From: Psychrobacter sp. APC 3281
GTDB lineage: Bacteria > Pseudomonadota > Gammaproteobacteria > Pseudomonadales > Moraxellaceae
Direction: 5' to 3'
Assembly (NCBI RefSeq): GCF_030407815.1
Contig: NZ_JASDCS010000012.1
Coordinates: forward strand, 56,481-120,480
DNA length: 64,000 nucleotides
The notes below the pieces were generated by a model. That model was not told the DNA's origin and searched no databases. It saw only the letters and a program-made list of their open reading frames with translations. Below, piece by piece: positions 1 to 8,880 of this stretch (position 1 is its first letter; each line of letters begins with the position of its first letter). The position numbers and the translations under genes were made by a program.

Positions 1-307
1 ATGTAGGGGTATCACTAGGCTCAGCGGTAAAATTGGCTGCTGGGTGAAAACGCTTTTTACGTTTTTTAGATTTAGAGTTCTTTTTTGACTTAGGAGAGGA
101 GTCTTCGAAAAACGCTGTATCAATAGTAGCGTCATTCTTGACTGAATCATCTTTATTTGAGCGGGTAGTCCGTTTACTAGATTTCTCTCGTTTTTTATGC
201 TCTTTCGTATGAGAGTTTTTGGACAGTTTTTTTGGTTTGCTATCAACAGAACTAGCTGAGTCGGCACCCGACTCAGCTAGAATTTCAGCTAAGGTTTTAA
301 TTTTCAT
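1..307 (-). CDS. recX: Probable RecX, N-terminal part (runs off the window)
   Basis: An open minus-strand frame starts at the ATG at 307 and stays open to the window edge (102 codons). The visible part begins MKIKTLAEILAESG and continues as a Lys/Ser-rich, low-complexity, highly charged stretch with no recognisable fold. The three-helix RecX repeats would lie beyond the edge, so the RecX call rests on position: it follows recA by 40 bp on the same strand, where recX (a modulator of RecA filaments) is commonly found. Codons 10-19 contain a perfect 13-bp inverted repeat (separate entry). Alternative: a Moraxellaceae-specific basic protein cotranscribed with recA. Confidence 0.45.
   Translation of the reverse strand, partial: MKIKTLAEILAESGADSASSVDSKPKKLSKNSHTKEHKKREKSSKRTTRSNKDDSVKNDATIDTAFFEDSSPKSKKNSKSKKRKKRFHPAANFTAEPSDTPT
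252..280 (-). promoter_or_regulatory. 13-bp perfect inverted repeat inside the start of the recX-like frame
   Basis: The arms CTAGCTGAGTCGG (252-264) and CCGACTCAGCTAG (268-280) are exact inverses separated by 3 bases. In the recA-recX mRNA this would form a very stable hairpin about 28 nt after the downstream start codon. No T-tract follows on the minus strand, so it is not a standard intrinsic terminator. A role in damping expression of the downstream gene is inference. Confidence 0.6.
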
Positions 308-347
308 AATGAATCATAGTTACTGACAACGGTTAATCATTAAACCA

Positions 348-1400
348 TTATTGTACAGGTTCAGAAGCCTGTTCTGCTTCTTCAGTTTCGTCGGCTTTGC
401 TATTTTTTTTCGTACCAAGCTTTTCGTCACGAATCTTGTCTTCAATTTCTTGAGCAATGGCAGGGTTCTCTTTTAAGAAAAGCACAGAGTTGGCTTTACC
501 TTGACCGATTTTTTCGTCGCCATAGCTGTACCAAGAGCCTGCTTTGCCAACGGCTCCAATCTCCACGCCTAAGTCAATGACTTCGGCTAAGTGATTCGTA
601 CCTTCACCGTAAGTAATTTCAAACTCAGCTTGGCGGAAAGGTGGTGCCATTTTATTTTTAATGACTTTGACACGGGTCTGGTTACCGATGATTTCATCAC
701 CGTTTTTGACCGCACCAATACGGCGGATATCCATACGTACAGAGGCGTAGAATTTCAGCGCGTTACCACCAGTCGTAGTCTCAGGGCTACCGAACATAAC
801 ACCGATTTTCATACGGATTTGGTTAATAAATACCACCATACAGTTAGAGCGTTTGGCGTTACCAGTGATTTTACGTAGGGCTTGGCTCATCAGACGCGCT
901 TGCAGACCCATGTGTGAGTCGCCCATTTCACCTTCAATCTCGGCACGTGGTGTCAACGCAGCTACTGAGTCAATCACGATCATATCGATTGCGCCTGAGC
1001 GTACCAACATATCTGTAATTTCAAGTGCTTGCTCGCCATTGTCAGGCTGCGAGAGCAATAAGTCATCAGTGTTTACTCCAAGCTTGCGTGCATAAACAGG
1101 GTCGAGCGCATGCTCGGCATCTATAAAGGCACAGGTACCGCCTTGCTTTTGACATTCTGCAATAGCTTGCAGGGTCATTGTCGTCTTACCTGAGCTTTCT
1201 GGGCCGTAAATTTCAACGATACGGCCTTTTGGTAGACCGCCAATGCCAAGCGCAATGTCTAATCCTAGAGAGCCTGTAGAGACCACATCGACATCCATAA
1301 TGGCCGAGTCGTCGCCTAGATGCATGATGGTGTTTTTACCAAATTGCTTTTCGATTTGACCTAATGCCGCTTTGAGGGCTTTGGCTTTATTGTCGTCCAT
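348..1400 (-). CDS. recA: Recombinase RecA
   Basis: RecA forms ATP-dependent filaments on single-stranded DNA and carries out homologous pairing and recombinational repair. The 350-residue length is normal for the family. Walker A GPESSGKT lies at residues 66-73, and the family segments for DNA-binding loop L1 ([15 protein letters not shown]) and L2 ([22 protein letters not shown]) are present. The C-terminus is acidic, as in other RecA proteins. The ATG has a good ribosome-binding site (AAGGAA). A recX-like frame follows 40 bp downstream, suggesting one transcript. I see no convincing LexA-type palindrome upstream, in keeping with the absence of classical LexA control in Moraxellaceae, but this is only inspection by eye. 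Confidence 0.98.
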   Translation of the reverse strand: MDDNKAKALKAALGQIEKQFGKNTIMHLGDDSAIMDVDVVSTGSLGLDIALGIGGLPKGRIVEIYGPESSGKTTMTLQAIAECQKQGGTCAFIDAEHALDPVYARKLGVNTDDLLLSQPDNGEQALEITDMLVRSGAIDMIVIDSVAALTPRAEIEGEMGDSHMGLQARLMSQALRKITGNAKRSNCMVVFINQIRMKIGVMFGSPETTTGGNALKFYASVRMDIRRIGAVKNGDEIIGNQTRVKVIKNKMAPPFRQAEFEITYGEGTNHLAEVIDLGVEIGAVGKAGSWYSYGDEKIGQGKANSVLFLKENPAIAQEIEDKIRDEKLGTKKNSKADETEEAEQASEPVQ

Positions 1401-2458
1401 ATTGGATTCCTTGTTTTCGGTAGTTAAGTTGATGCTATAAATAAAATATTGGTACGGTTAAAACCTTTGGCAAACGCATACTGACTGTTATGAAGTCGGC
1501 AATTATTGTTTGGCTGTTTTATCGAAAAATAGGTTGTCACGTGACTGGTATAGATAGTAGTATCGAATGTATCGTTCTACTATACAGTAAAATTAAATAG
1601 CGAGAGAAGTAAAAATAAGTCCGTACTATACTGTCGTTATCGTTGTTTTTAAGTCAGACTTGGCATGCTAATTACTTGACTCAACTTCTTAACACTGTTG
1701 ATTTGATAAGGTAATTATAACAAAAGCAAAGCACTATAATGAGCGTTGAGGGATGCTAGACGACACTATCTGTCGTATGGTATGAGGCTGAAAACTTGTA
1801 GAAAGGATGCGATAGGTCGCTGTTGTTTTGAACCTGATAATGACTATGCTTGTCAATAGATTTAGGAGTTGTCCACAACAAATGAAAGGCTTATTTTCAC
1901 TGATTGTGAAACATTATGAATAATTAAATTATTTTAGAAATTATTTAAAATAATTTTTTATGTGTACAAATTTTATATAAGTTATTGATTTTAAAGGTTT
2001 TATAAATTGTACAAAAAATGAACGATTTTACCTTATCCTTTAAGTTGCTTAGCTATAAACTTGTCAAGTAGTGACTTATGCACAGGGTTATCCACAGCTT
2101 ATGGGGAGAACTCTGTAAAGCCTTATAATACATAAGTTTACGTAGATTATTAGTATTAGGAACGGATTCTATATTTCGTTTCTAATCACTTTAGAGAAGC
2201 AGTTTTGTCTACAAACAACGCTATGAGCGCTATGTTTCACAAATTATAAATTTATCTTTTTTTATGCATAATCATACTATAGGCATTAAAAGTCAGGAGT
2301 ATGACTCAAGATATACACTTAAGATGTCAGTAGACATAGTTATGCATAGGATGTCTAGTATTTTTAGAGATATTTTCTACAGCCTATAGAAGACCAAAAA
2401 AAAGCGGCTACATCAGATAGCCGCTTTGTCAAAACATTTAAAAGTAAAGCTGTATTAA
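1401..2458. other. Gene-free recA-trmB spacer with DnaA-box cluster and A+T-rich block (oriC-like)
   Basis: No credible gene is seen in this 1.06-kb stretch. It holds two consensus DnaA boxes in the same orientation, TTATGCACA (2076-2084) and TTATCCACA (2088-2096), with one-mismatch boxes TTGTCCACA (1869-1877, plus) and TTGTACACA (1961-1969, read on minus). TTATGCATA occurs at 2262-2270 and 2340-2348. Between the boxes, about 1915-2035 is strikingly A+T-rich with runs of TTTTTTA and TTTAAAA, resembling a DNA-unwinding element. The architecture matches an origin or a DnaA-titration site; dnaA itself is not nearby, so the assignment is tentative. Confidence 0.45.
2393..2427 (-). terminator. Intrinsic terminator of trmB
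   Basis: Arms AAAGCGGCTA (2401-2410) and TAGCCGCTTT (2418-2427) form a 10-bp stem with a 7-base loop. On the minus strand the stem runs into a T-tract (complement of the A-run at 2396-2403). It lies 32 bp past the trmB stop. Confidence 0.85.
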
Positions 2459-3298
2459 TCAGTCTTTGATATAGATCAAATCCCAAACACCATGCCCACG
2501 GTCGAGGCCACGACGTTCAAACTTAGTCATTGGACGAAAGTCAGGACGCTCAGTGAAATTACCTGTACCTGCTTTGTTAGTCAGTCCAGCGAAACCATCC
2601 AATACTTCAACCATCCAAAATGCATAATGCTCCCAGTCAGTTGCTGTATGGAACCAGCCGCCTTGTTTTAAGCTGCGCGTAACGATGGTCATACGTTCAG
2701 GACTGACAAAACGACGCTTATAGTGACGCTTCTTTTGCCATGGATCAGGGAAGTATAGCTGAATACGGTCGATATGGTTTTCTGGTAGTTGCTTGAGCAA
2801 TTGAATGGCATCACCGTTGATGATTTTTACATTGCTCAAATCTTGGGTGCCAGCCATATACGCACATTTACCAATACCAGGCTCATGCACTTCTACACCA
2901 ACAAAGTTACGAGTAGGGTCAGCGGCCGCCATTTCAATAAACGAATCACCCAAGCCAAAACCAATCTCTACCGTAAGCGGCGCATCTGGACCGTTAGGGC
3001 TATCAGCAAATAACGTACGTAAGTTGTCAATACCGGTAAGATCGCCATCACCAAAACTGTTATTGACCAAATACTCAGAAAACTCTGGAGCAGTTAATGC
3101 AAGCTCAGCGTTTTTGTTCATGTGTGTACGGCGCTTCATAAACGTATTGACGATGCGGATATGCTTGTCAGAGGTCGGTTCTATTTCTTGGTTGGTGCTG
3201 TTATCGATATCGATAGGCTCGCTTGTGCTATTAGGGGTTTGCTCATCAGTAGTATCGGTACTGTTGAGGTTGTCATTGATATCAGAATGTTGACTCAT
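2459..3298 (-). CDS. trmB: tRNA (guanine-N7-)-methyltransferase TrmB
   Basis: This enzyme methylates G46 in the tRNA variable loop using SAM. The SAM-binding motif [11 protein letters not shown] lies near residues 110-120, and the family signature [13 protein letters not shown] is present in the second half. At 279 residues it is longer than many homologues because of an Asp/Thr/Ser-rich N-terminal extension of about 45 residues before the conserved region that starts around [11 protein letters not shown]. The extension contains no recognisable domain, and an internal start (Met54 or Met60) would cut into the conserved region, so the long start is kept. The gene is monocistronic with its own terminator. 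Confidence 0.93.
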   Translation of the reverse strand: MSQHSDINDNLNSTDTTDEQTPNSTSEPIDIDNSTNQEIEPTSDKHIRIVNTFMKRRTHMNKNAELALTAPEFSEYLVNNSFGDGDLTGIDNLRTLFADSPNGPDAPLTVEIGFGLGDSFIEMAAADPTRNFVGVEVHEPGIGKCAYMAGTQDLSNVKIINGDAIQLLKQLPENHIDRIQLYFPDPWQKKRHYKRRFVSPERMTIVTRSLKQGGWFHTATDWEHYAFWMVEVLDGFAGLTNKAGTGNFTERPDFRPMTKFERRGLDRGHGVWDLIYIKD

Positions 3299-3499
3299 AG
3301 GATTCGTAGGGCTTAATTAGGTGGGTGATGTTTGCTTATTATAAGTTAAATCCATACAACTGTGAACGGACAATCCTATTTTCGCGTATTTGCTGATCGG
3401 TGCTATGGTTTCTCTATGTTACACACGGGTTTTGGCGTTATCATATAATGGTATCTTTCAAATGCTTTTTCTAAGAGTCAGTAAGTAGAGCGTGCTGCC

Positions 3500-4429
3500 A
3501 TGTTATTTATCGAGACAGATTCACCGCCACCATTTTATCAAGAATCGTTAACACCTACTAAACGTAAGCAATTAGACAAGTGGTTCATCGGTAATCGTAG
3601 CCAGCGTTATTATCTCAAACGCTTTGAGCAGTTTGATCAGCAAGGTTATCTGTCACCAAAATGGCATTGGGCTGCATTTTTTATCACTTTTCCTTGGTTG
3701 CTATATCGCAAGCGCTATATGGATGCGATTGTCTATAGTGTCGCAGGGTGGTCTTTTATCCAGCTTAATGTCGCGCTGGTGCTAGTCGCCTTTGAATTTA
3801 TAGCGATGTCCTATGTACCAGATGCTTATCAGATGGCAACACGTATCGGTATTGCCGCTGTTATTTGGCTGTTTTGGTCGTTTATGGTGGCACGCTGGAC
3901 GGATGCGTATTACTACCGTATGGCAAGGCGTGAGATCGCTGATGCGATAAATGATCATCCGCGAGATGAGGCAGCACAGAAGGCGCATCTGCAAAGAGAA
4001 GGCGGCGTTAGCTTATTTGGACTGGCATTAGGGTTTGGTTTTTTTGCATTTTCGCTATTGGTGATTAAGGTGCAGTTCTTACCGATTATTGCCAAGCCAA
4101 AAGCAAACGAAGTTTTATTTGACGCTTATGATATTGCAAAGAATGCCCAAAATCGAGTGGCGTTGATTTATCAGCAGACAGGGCAGTGCCCAGTAAATCT
4201 GCCGCTTAGTACCGAGCAGCAGCAACTACGCATGCATGTCAATGTTCAGGCTGCTGGCGTAACAGAAACCGACTGTGCGGTAGTGGCAACGATTCAGAAC
4301 GTGACGTTTCCAATACGCTACTTAAACGAGCAGACGCTGGTCTTTTATCATATACCAGACAGTGATAACTGGGATTGCACCAGCTCACTGAATAAAAAAC
4401 AAGCCCCTAAAAACTGCATAGCTGATTAG
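3500..4429 (+). CDS. DUF2628-type membrane protein
   Basis: This is a 309-residue protein of unknown function. The segment KWHWAAFFITFPWLLYRKRYM (about residues 54-74, given here only as a landmark) is typical of DUF2628 proteins, where a Trp/Phe-rich stretch leads into a membrane helix. About three to four hydrophobic helices follow, including one around residues 175-195, and then a polar C-terminal domain of about 110 residues with three cysteines (CPVN, TDCAV, WDCTS) that could be periplasmic. The last codons overlap the terminator hairpin of the convergent antiporter gene. Confidence 0.65.
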   Translation: MLFIETDSPPPFYQESLTPTKRKQLDKWFIGNRSQRYYLKRFEQFDQQGYLSPKWHWAAFFITFPWLLYRKRYMDAIVYSVAGWSFIQLNVALVLVAFEFIAMSYVPDAYQMATRIGIAAVIWLFWSFMVARWTDAYYYRMARREIADAINDHPRDEAAQKAHLQREGGVSLFGLALGFGFFAFSLLVIKVQFLPIIAKPKANEVLFDAYDIAKNAQNRVALIYQQTGQCPVNLPLSTEQQQLRMHVNVQAAGVTETDCAVVATIQNVTFPIRYLNEQTLVFYHIPDSDNWDCTSSLNKKQAPKNCIAD

Positions 4430-4434
4430 GGGCT
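4394..4434 (-). terminator. Terminator for the convergent KefC-type gene, overlapping a plus-strand CDS end
   Basis: Arms AGCCCCTAA (4402-4410) and TTAGGGGCT (4426-4434) form a 9-bp stem. On the minus strand it is followed by a T-rich run (complement of AATAAAAAAC at 4391-4400). It lies 40 bp beyond the antiporter stop and inside the last codons of the DUF2628 gene. Confidence 0.75.
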
Positions 4435-4474
4435 GTATTTCACAAGTGCTTGTAGATGTTGCTAGTACTGAGAG

Positions 4475-6361
4475 CTAATGCTTAGAGTCCGTTGCAGTAT
4501 CATCTTTTTCCTCAACTGGTGTTGCTTGGCTCTTTAACGCCTCATAAAAATCGGTTAAATCCATTTTTCGTGCTTTACCAATATCTTCATCAAACAAGCT
4601 TTCAAGCTCAGCCATTGCTGATTGTGCGGACTCAATCATGCTAGCTTCATCATCGTAGATAGCTTGTTGGCGTTCTATTAAATCATCATCATAGTCACGG
4701 AATGTTTTTACTGTTTCTCGCGCTTTTTCTGGAGAAATACCTAATAATTGTAATGATTCGCGTGACATGTCCAAAGACGATAAATAAGTCTCACGCCAAA
4801 TGTGCCGCACGCCAACCTCACGCAAGCGATAATAGTGCTGACGATCGCGTGCTCTTGCCAATACAATTAGTTCAGGATAATTTTTACGAAGATACTGAGC
4901 GGTAGTGATAGAGCGTTCTAAGTCATCGATAGCGAGAATAAACACTCGCGCTTTTTGAATGCCTGCCGCTCGTAAAATCTCAGGGTTCTTTGGGTCGCCA
5001 TAATATACTTGGTTACCGAACTTTCTTACAAAATCTACTCGGTTTGCAGAGCGTTCGATAGCGGTAAATTCGATATTATGCATGCGCAGTACACGGCCAA
5101 TAATCTGACCAACGCGGCCAAAGCCCGCAATAATGACCTGATGCTCATGATCAGGAATGGTATCGTATTCGCGACTTGGTTTGCTCTTGGCAAATAACGG
5201 CTCACCCACTTTTTCTAACAATAAGAATGCCAGAGGTGTCAGCGCCATCGAGATGGTAACGACTAAGTTAAGAGTATTGGCAAGCTCGGGACGTAAGACG
5301 TTTTGAGCAGTGGCGACACTGAATAGGACAAAGGCAAACTCACCACCTTGAGCTAGGGTTACGCCCAATCTGATACTGGTTGGCCAGCGATTGCCCGATA
5401 CTTTGGCAATACCTGCAATCACTGCAAACTTGATAAACATCAAGGCGAGTGCGCAGCCAATAATAAAGATGGGCTCTGCCAAAATGAGTTTGACGTCGGT
5501 AAGCATACCGACCGACATAAAGAACAGACCTAACAGCAATCCTTTAAAAGGTTCGATACTGGCTTCTAATTCGTGACGATACTCAGAATCAGCGAGCAAC
5601 ACACCTGTCAAAAATGCACCTAACGCCATTGATAGACCGATTTGGCCCATCAAGATAGATACGCCCATCACGATAAATAGGGCGACCGCTGTCAGTAGTT
5701 CTGATGCACCACTGGAAGCCACAAATTTAAAGAATGGTCGAACCACATAACGGCTGGCAAAAATCAGACCTGCAAAGACAGCAAATACTTTACCAAAATA
5801 AATCAAATCGTAGCTTTGCTCACGCACCCCTGATAAAAACGGAATGACTGCTAACAATGGAATGACCGCAATATCTTGGAATAATAAGATAGTGAAGGCT
5901 TCTCGACCATGCGTGCTCGAAAGCTGCTGTTTTTCAGTCAGTATCTGTAGTACAAACGCGGTAGAAGATAGCGCTAAACCAAAACCAACAATAAAGGCAG
6001 TATCTAGTTGTAAGGAGAAAAACTGATGTAATAGCCACATTAGTAGCGTACCAGTCAAACCGACCTGCAAACCGCCCAATACAAATATAGAGCGGCGCAA
6101 TGCCCAGAGCCGCGAAGGCTGTAGCTCAAGCCCGATAATAAACAACAGCATGACCACGCCAAACTCTGAAAAGTGCAATAGACTTTCAGCGTCGCCTGCC
6201 ACATCCAAGCCACTAGGGCCCAATATGAGTCCGGTGATAAGGTAGCCTAAAACCGTCGCAATGCCAAAGCGTTTACCAAGAGGGACAAAGAGCAATGCTG
6301 CTCCCAAAAAGATAGTGGCTTGCAACATGAGATTTGGTGAGCCGGCGGCGGCAGCAAACAT
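4475..6361 (-). CDS. KefC/KefB-type monovalent cation:proton antiporter (CPA2 family)
   Basis: This is an inner-membrane K+/H+-type antiporter. The N-terminal ~390 residues are hydrophobic with the typical CPA2 features GYLITGLILGPSGL and LALSSTAFVLQIL. A cytosolic RCK_N (TrkA-N) nucleotide-binding domain starts near residue 410 with the Rossmann motif GFGRVGQIIG. The C-terminal ~100 residues are acidic and helical. The 628-residue length fits KefB/KefC, which protect against electrophiles and are gated by glutathione adducts; a glutathione reductase gene is in this window but far away (51-52 kb). Ligand specificity cannot be read from sequence. The ATG is preceded by AAGGAG at ideal spacing. 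Confidence 0.88.
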   Translation of the reverse strand: MFAAAAGSPNLMLQATIFLGAALLFVPLGKRFGIATVLGYLITGLILGPSGLDVAGDAESLLHFSEFGVVMLLFIIGLELQPSRLWALRRSIFVLGGLQVGLTGTLLMWLLHQFFSLQLDTAFIVGFGLALSSTAFVLQILTEKQQLSSTHGREAFTILLFQDIAVIPLLAVIPFLSGVREQSYDLIYFGKVFAVFAGLIFASRYVVRPFFKFVASSGASELLTAVALFIVMGVSILMGQIGLSMALGAFLTGVLLADSEYRHELEASIEPFKGLLLGLFFMSVGMLTDVKLILAEPIFIIGCALALMFIKFAVIAGIAKVSGNRWPTSIRLGVTLAQGGEFAFVLFSVATAQNVLRPELANTLNLVVTISMALTPLAFLLLEKVGEPLFAKSKPSREYDTIPDHEHQVIIAGFGRVGQIIGRVLRMHNIEFTAIERSANRVDFVRKFGNQVYYGDPKNPEILRAAGIQKARVFILAIDDLERSITTAQYLRKNYPELIVLARARDRQHYYRLREVGVRHIWRETYLSSLDMSRESLQLLGISPEKARETVKTFRDYDDDLIERQQAIYDDEASMIESAQSAMAELESLFDEDIGKARKMDLTDFYEALKSQATPVEEKDDTATDSKH

Positions 6362-6452
6362 CTGGGCTCCTTAAAAATTTGAATAAAATATACGATATAA
6401 AATCAACGTGACTAAAATCAGTATGGCTAAAACGATATCGCGCTAGTATCTA

Positions 6453-7157
6453 TTATTTTTTGCGATAAATTTTCCACACACCATTGTCTGCAAGCGGATT
6501 GTTATAAGCATCGTTGCGGCGTTTACGCGGTGTCTGGCGACTATCTACAATCTTAAAGTCAGGCAGGGCATGTACAATCAGACCAGTACGATAAAAGCGT
6601 ACCCGCTCAGGCTCTAGCATCTCGCCCTTACTATCGCGACAAAAAACATAAGCACGCAGATCGATAAATTCACGATGCGCTACCAGTCGCGCTTCCTCGT
6701 CATTTTCTAGCACTGCTGTCATGCGCTCGATTTCATCATCCGTATATTGACCACATTTATCAGTCAGGGCGCCTACTGATCCAAAGCTTTTGGATTCTTT
6801 AGCGCGTGTCTTAGTTAAGTGTAGACGCTGAACGTGATATATGAATTGCGGTATCTCAAGGCTGGCAGGGAGTGGTAGATAGTCAGGTGGCATGTTGGCC
6901 GCTGGATAAAAATCCTTTGCGCGCTCAAGCAGATTTTGCCAACGTTGCTGATAGGTTTGGACTTCCGCTAAATTGCCTTCATAGATAGGCATATCACGGA
7001 TTTGTCGCAAAATATCAGGTGGAAACTGTTCATTACGAAAGTTTGCAATGTCTTCTTGCAGCGTTGATAACAAAACTTTGGCGTGTTTTTTGCCATCTTT
7101 TGATGCAGGATCATCGATATAGTCTGGGGCGACAAAGGGTGCTGAGCGTCTAGACAT
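6453..7157 (-). CDS. Hypothetical protein, unrecognised
   Basis: I do not recognise this 234-residue protein. It is soluble-looking, without a signal peptide or membrane segment, rich in Arg/Glu/Asp, with an N-terminal MSRRSAPFVAPDY and a basic C-terminus (PRKRRNDAYNN, KIYRKK). Helical stretches occupy residues 25-85, and a strand-rich part (ARLVAHREFIDLRAYVFCRD, RVRFYRTGLIVHAL) lies near the end. It lies 91 bp upstream of the antiporter gene on the same strand and may share its transcript. Codon use looks like that of its neighbours, so it is probably a lineage-specific gene rather than a recent import. Confidence 0.6.
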   Translation of the reverse strand: MSRRSAPFVAPDYIDDPASKDGKKHAKVLLSTLQEDIANFRNEQFPPDILRQIRDMPIYEGNLAEVQTYQQRWQNLLERAKDFYPAANMPPDYLPLPASLEIPQFIYHVQRLHLTKTRAKESKSFGSVGALTDKCGQYTDDEIERMTAVLENDEEARLVAHREFIDLRAYVFCRDSKGEMLEPERVRFYRTGLIVHALPDFKIVDSRQTPRKRRNDAYNNPLADNGVWKIYRKK

Positions 7158-7464
7158 AGTGTTATATCATCAATAGATAGAGTGAAAATACCAAAAAGTA
7201 TGATTATAAAAATTAACTGGGGTGCTAAACAAAACTTTATAATAGTTATTATAACCACATAAGCCGATTTGGACTTGAGTTTTTTGAATGGAATAAAGCA
7301 AAAGATTGTCGCAAATCACGACTGTCTTAATGTGATCTAGATTCTAGTTCTAATTCTACGTAAATTTTATTATGAGCCAGTATCAGATGCCTATACTTGT
7401 ATTTGCTAGGTCGTGTTTCAAGTTACTGACTTCTTTATTCAACCATTTAGCTGTTAATTCATCG
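7158..7464. other. Intergenic, nothing recognised
   Basis: This A+T-rich spacer lies between the unknown 234-residue gene and the CDF exporter. I see no gene, strong hairpin or repeat. It should contain the promoter of the minus-strand gene starting at 7157. Confidence 0.5.
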
Positions 7465-8646
7465 TTAATGATTATGACCAATATGATTATTGTCATCAGG
7501 TAGCTGTCCTGCAATATCACAGACTAATGCATCGCTATGTGAGATGTTCTGCGGATGAGACGAGCTTTCGACCTGAATGGTAGCATGGTGTATACCAAGT
7601 TCTAGCAATCTTTGTTCTAGACTGGCAATTAGAATATTTGATTCATGGATACTCATTTCACCATCGACCACCACGTGACAAGAGAGTGCATTGAGACCGC
7701 TAGTAATACTCCAAACATGTAGGTCATGTACTTTTTGTACTTGAGAGTCTTCGAGTAATTTTTGCTCTACATCGACGAGCGATATATTGGCAGGCGTTCC
7801 TTCCATCAATATATGCACAGAATCACGTACAACGCGGTAGCCACTGATTAAAATAAGCACAGCAACGATTACTGATGCCACTGCATCTGCCCATACCCAA
7901 CCAAAACCCATCATAAGTAGTGCAGCGATAATCGCAGCTACTGACCCTAATAAATCGCTCAATACGTGCAAATAGGCGCTTTGCATATTAAGGTTAACGG
8001 GTTCTGCATTATTAGGTTTCTGCTCTGCGACCTTGGCATCATCCGTACCATGATTATGGCTGTGTGGCTCGCCACCTTGACTACCTCGATGCATTAGCCA
8101 AGCGACCAAAATATTGATCAGCATACCGATAGTCGCCACGATAAGCATGCCTTGGGTCGCAATTTCTGGCGGTGAGTTAAAGCGTTTAATCGCTTCATAA
8201 AAAATCATCAAAGCGATTATCACAAGGGTAGCGCCATTTACCGTAGCAACTAATATCTCAAAGCGCTTGTAACCGAAAGTTTTCTGATGGGTAGCTGCTT
8301 TTTCGCCAATTTTAAATGCGACTAAAGTGGCACCAAGCGCTATCGCATCGCTTAACATATGCCCTGCATCAGATAGCAGAGCCAAACTACCAGTGAGCCA
8401 GCCACCAATGGCTTCGATAAACATGTAACCAGTAATGATAATAAAGCTGAACAGCAAGGTGCGCTGATAGCCTTTGGTATCTCGTGCTGTGGTTGTTTGC
8501 TCTAGATGCTCATCATGATCATGATGGCCTTGGTTTTCTTGAGTGTAGTTATTTTCTTCATCTTCGCGAACGTACTTAGGCACATCCGTATTATCATACT
8601 GTTGGCTATGATTGTACTCGTCAGAGTTTGGATTATTTGGATTCAT
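7465..8646 (-). CDS. Cation diffusion facilitator family zinc-type exporter
   Basis: This is an inner-membrane M2+/H+ antiporter of the CzcD/ZitB type, likely exporting Zn2+ and perhaps Co2+ or Cd2+. It has six predicted helices; the paired metal-site motifs HxxxD appear as SDAGHMLSDA in helix 2 and HVLSDLLGS in helix 5. Histidine-rich segments occur at the N-terminus (HHDHDEH), in the loop between helices 4 and 5 (HSHNHG) and at the very C-terminus (HIGHNH). A cytoplasmic dimerisation domain (VHDLHVWSITSGLNALSCHV) follows. An in-frame TTG at 8658 is possible, but the ATG at 8646 (MNPNNPN) is preferred. The metal must be tested. Confidence 0.9.
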   Translation of the reverse strand: MNPNNPNSDEYNHSQQYDNTDVPKYVREDEENNYTQENQGHHDHDEHLEQTTTARDTKGYQRTLLFSFIIITGYMFIEAIGGWLTGSLALLSDAGHMLSDAIALGATLVAFKIGEKAATHQKTFGYKRFEILVATVNGATLVIIALMIFYEAIKRFNSPPEIATQGMLIVATIGMLINILVAWLMHRGSQGGEPHSHNHGTDDAKVAEQKPNNAEPVNLNMQSAYLHVLSDLLGSVAAIIAALLMMGFGWVWADAVASVIVAVLILISGYRVVRDSVHILMEGTPANISLVDVEQKLLEDSQVQKVHDLHVWSITSGLNALSCHVVVDGEMSIHESNILIASLEQRLLELGIHHATIQVESSSHPQNISHSDALVCDIAGQLPDDNNHIGHNH

Positions 8647-8880
8647 AATAATACTCAAATTCGCTGATAGTCGCGTTCGATAGATGATGCTTACTGATAA
8701 GTGACGTTTACTAATAAGTGATGCTTGCTATGGGTAGAGTAGGCGTAGAGCCTTTGCCGCATAAAGTTTGATAGTTATAAATTTAACATAGCCAAGCATG
8801 AGAAGCTGTAACGACGAAGTAAACATGATGAGAGGAGGAGCAGAAAGATACGCACCTATTTGTTGAGAACTAAGTGAGAA

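Noticed and set aside
591..878. Plus-strand frames within recA
   Set aside because: They are antisense to an unmistakable recA with normal length and motifs and show no signal of their own.
1401..1500. SOS (LexA) box before recA
   Set aside because: CTGT occurs near 1487 and ACAG near 1584, but not with the required spacing, and Moraxellaceae generally lack classical LexA control.
3122..3316. Plus-strand frames over the trmB N-terminal extension
   Set aside because: They are antisense to trmB and have no ribosome-binding site; the trmB frame is clear.
6968..7258. Minus-strand frame overlapping the N-terminus of the unknown 234-residue gene
   Set aside because: It lies in another frame of the same strand, starts in A+T-rich DNA and has low-complexity sequence; the 234-residue frame has better codon structure.
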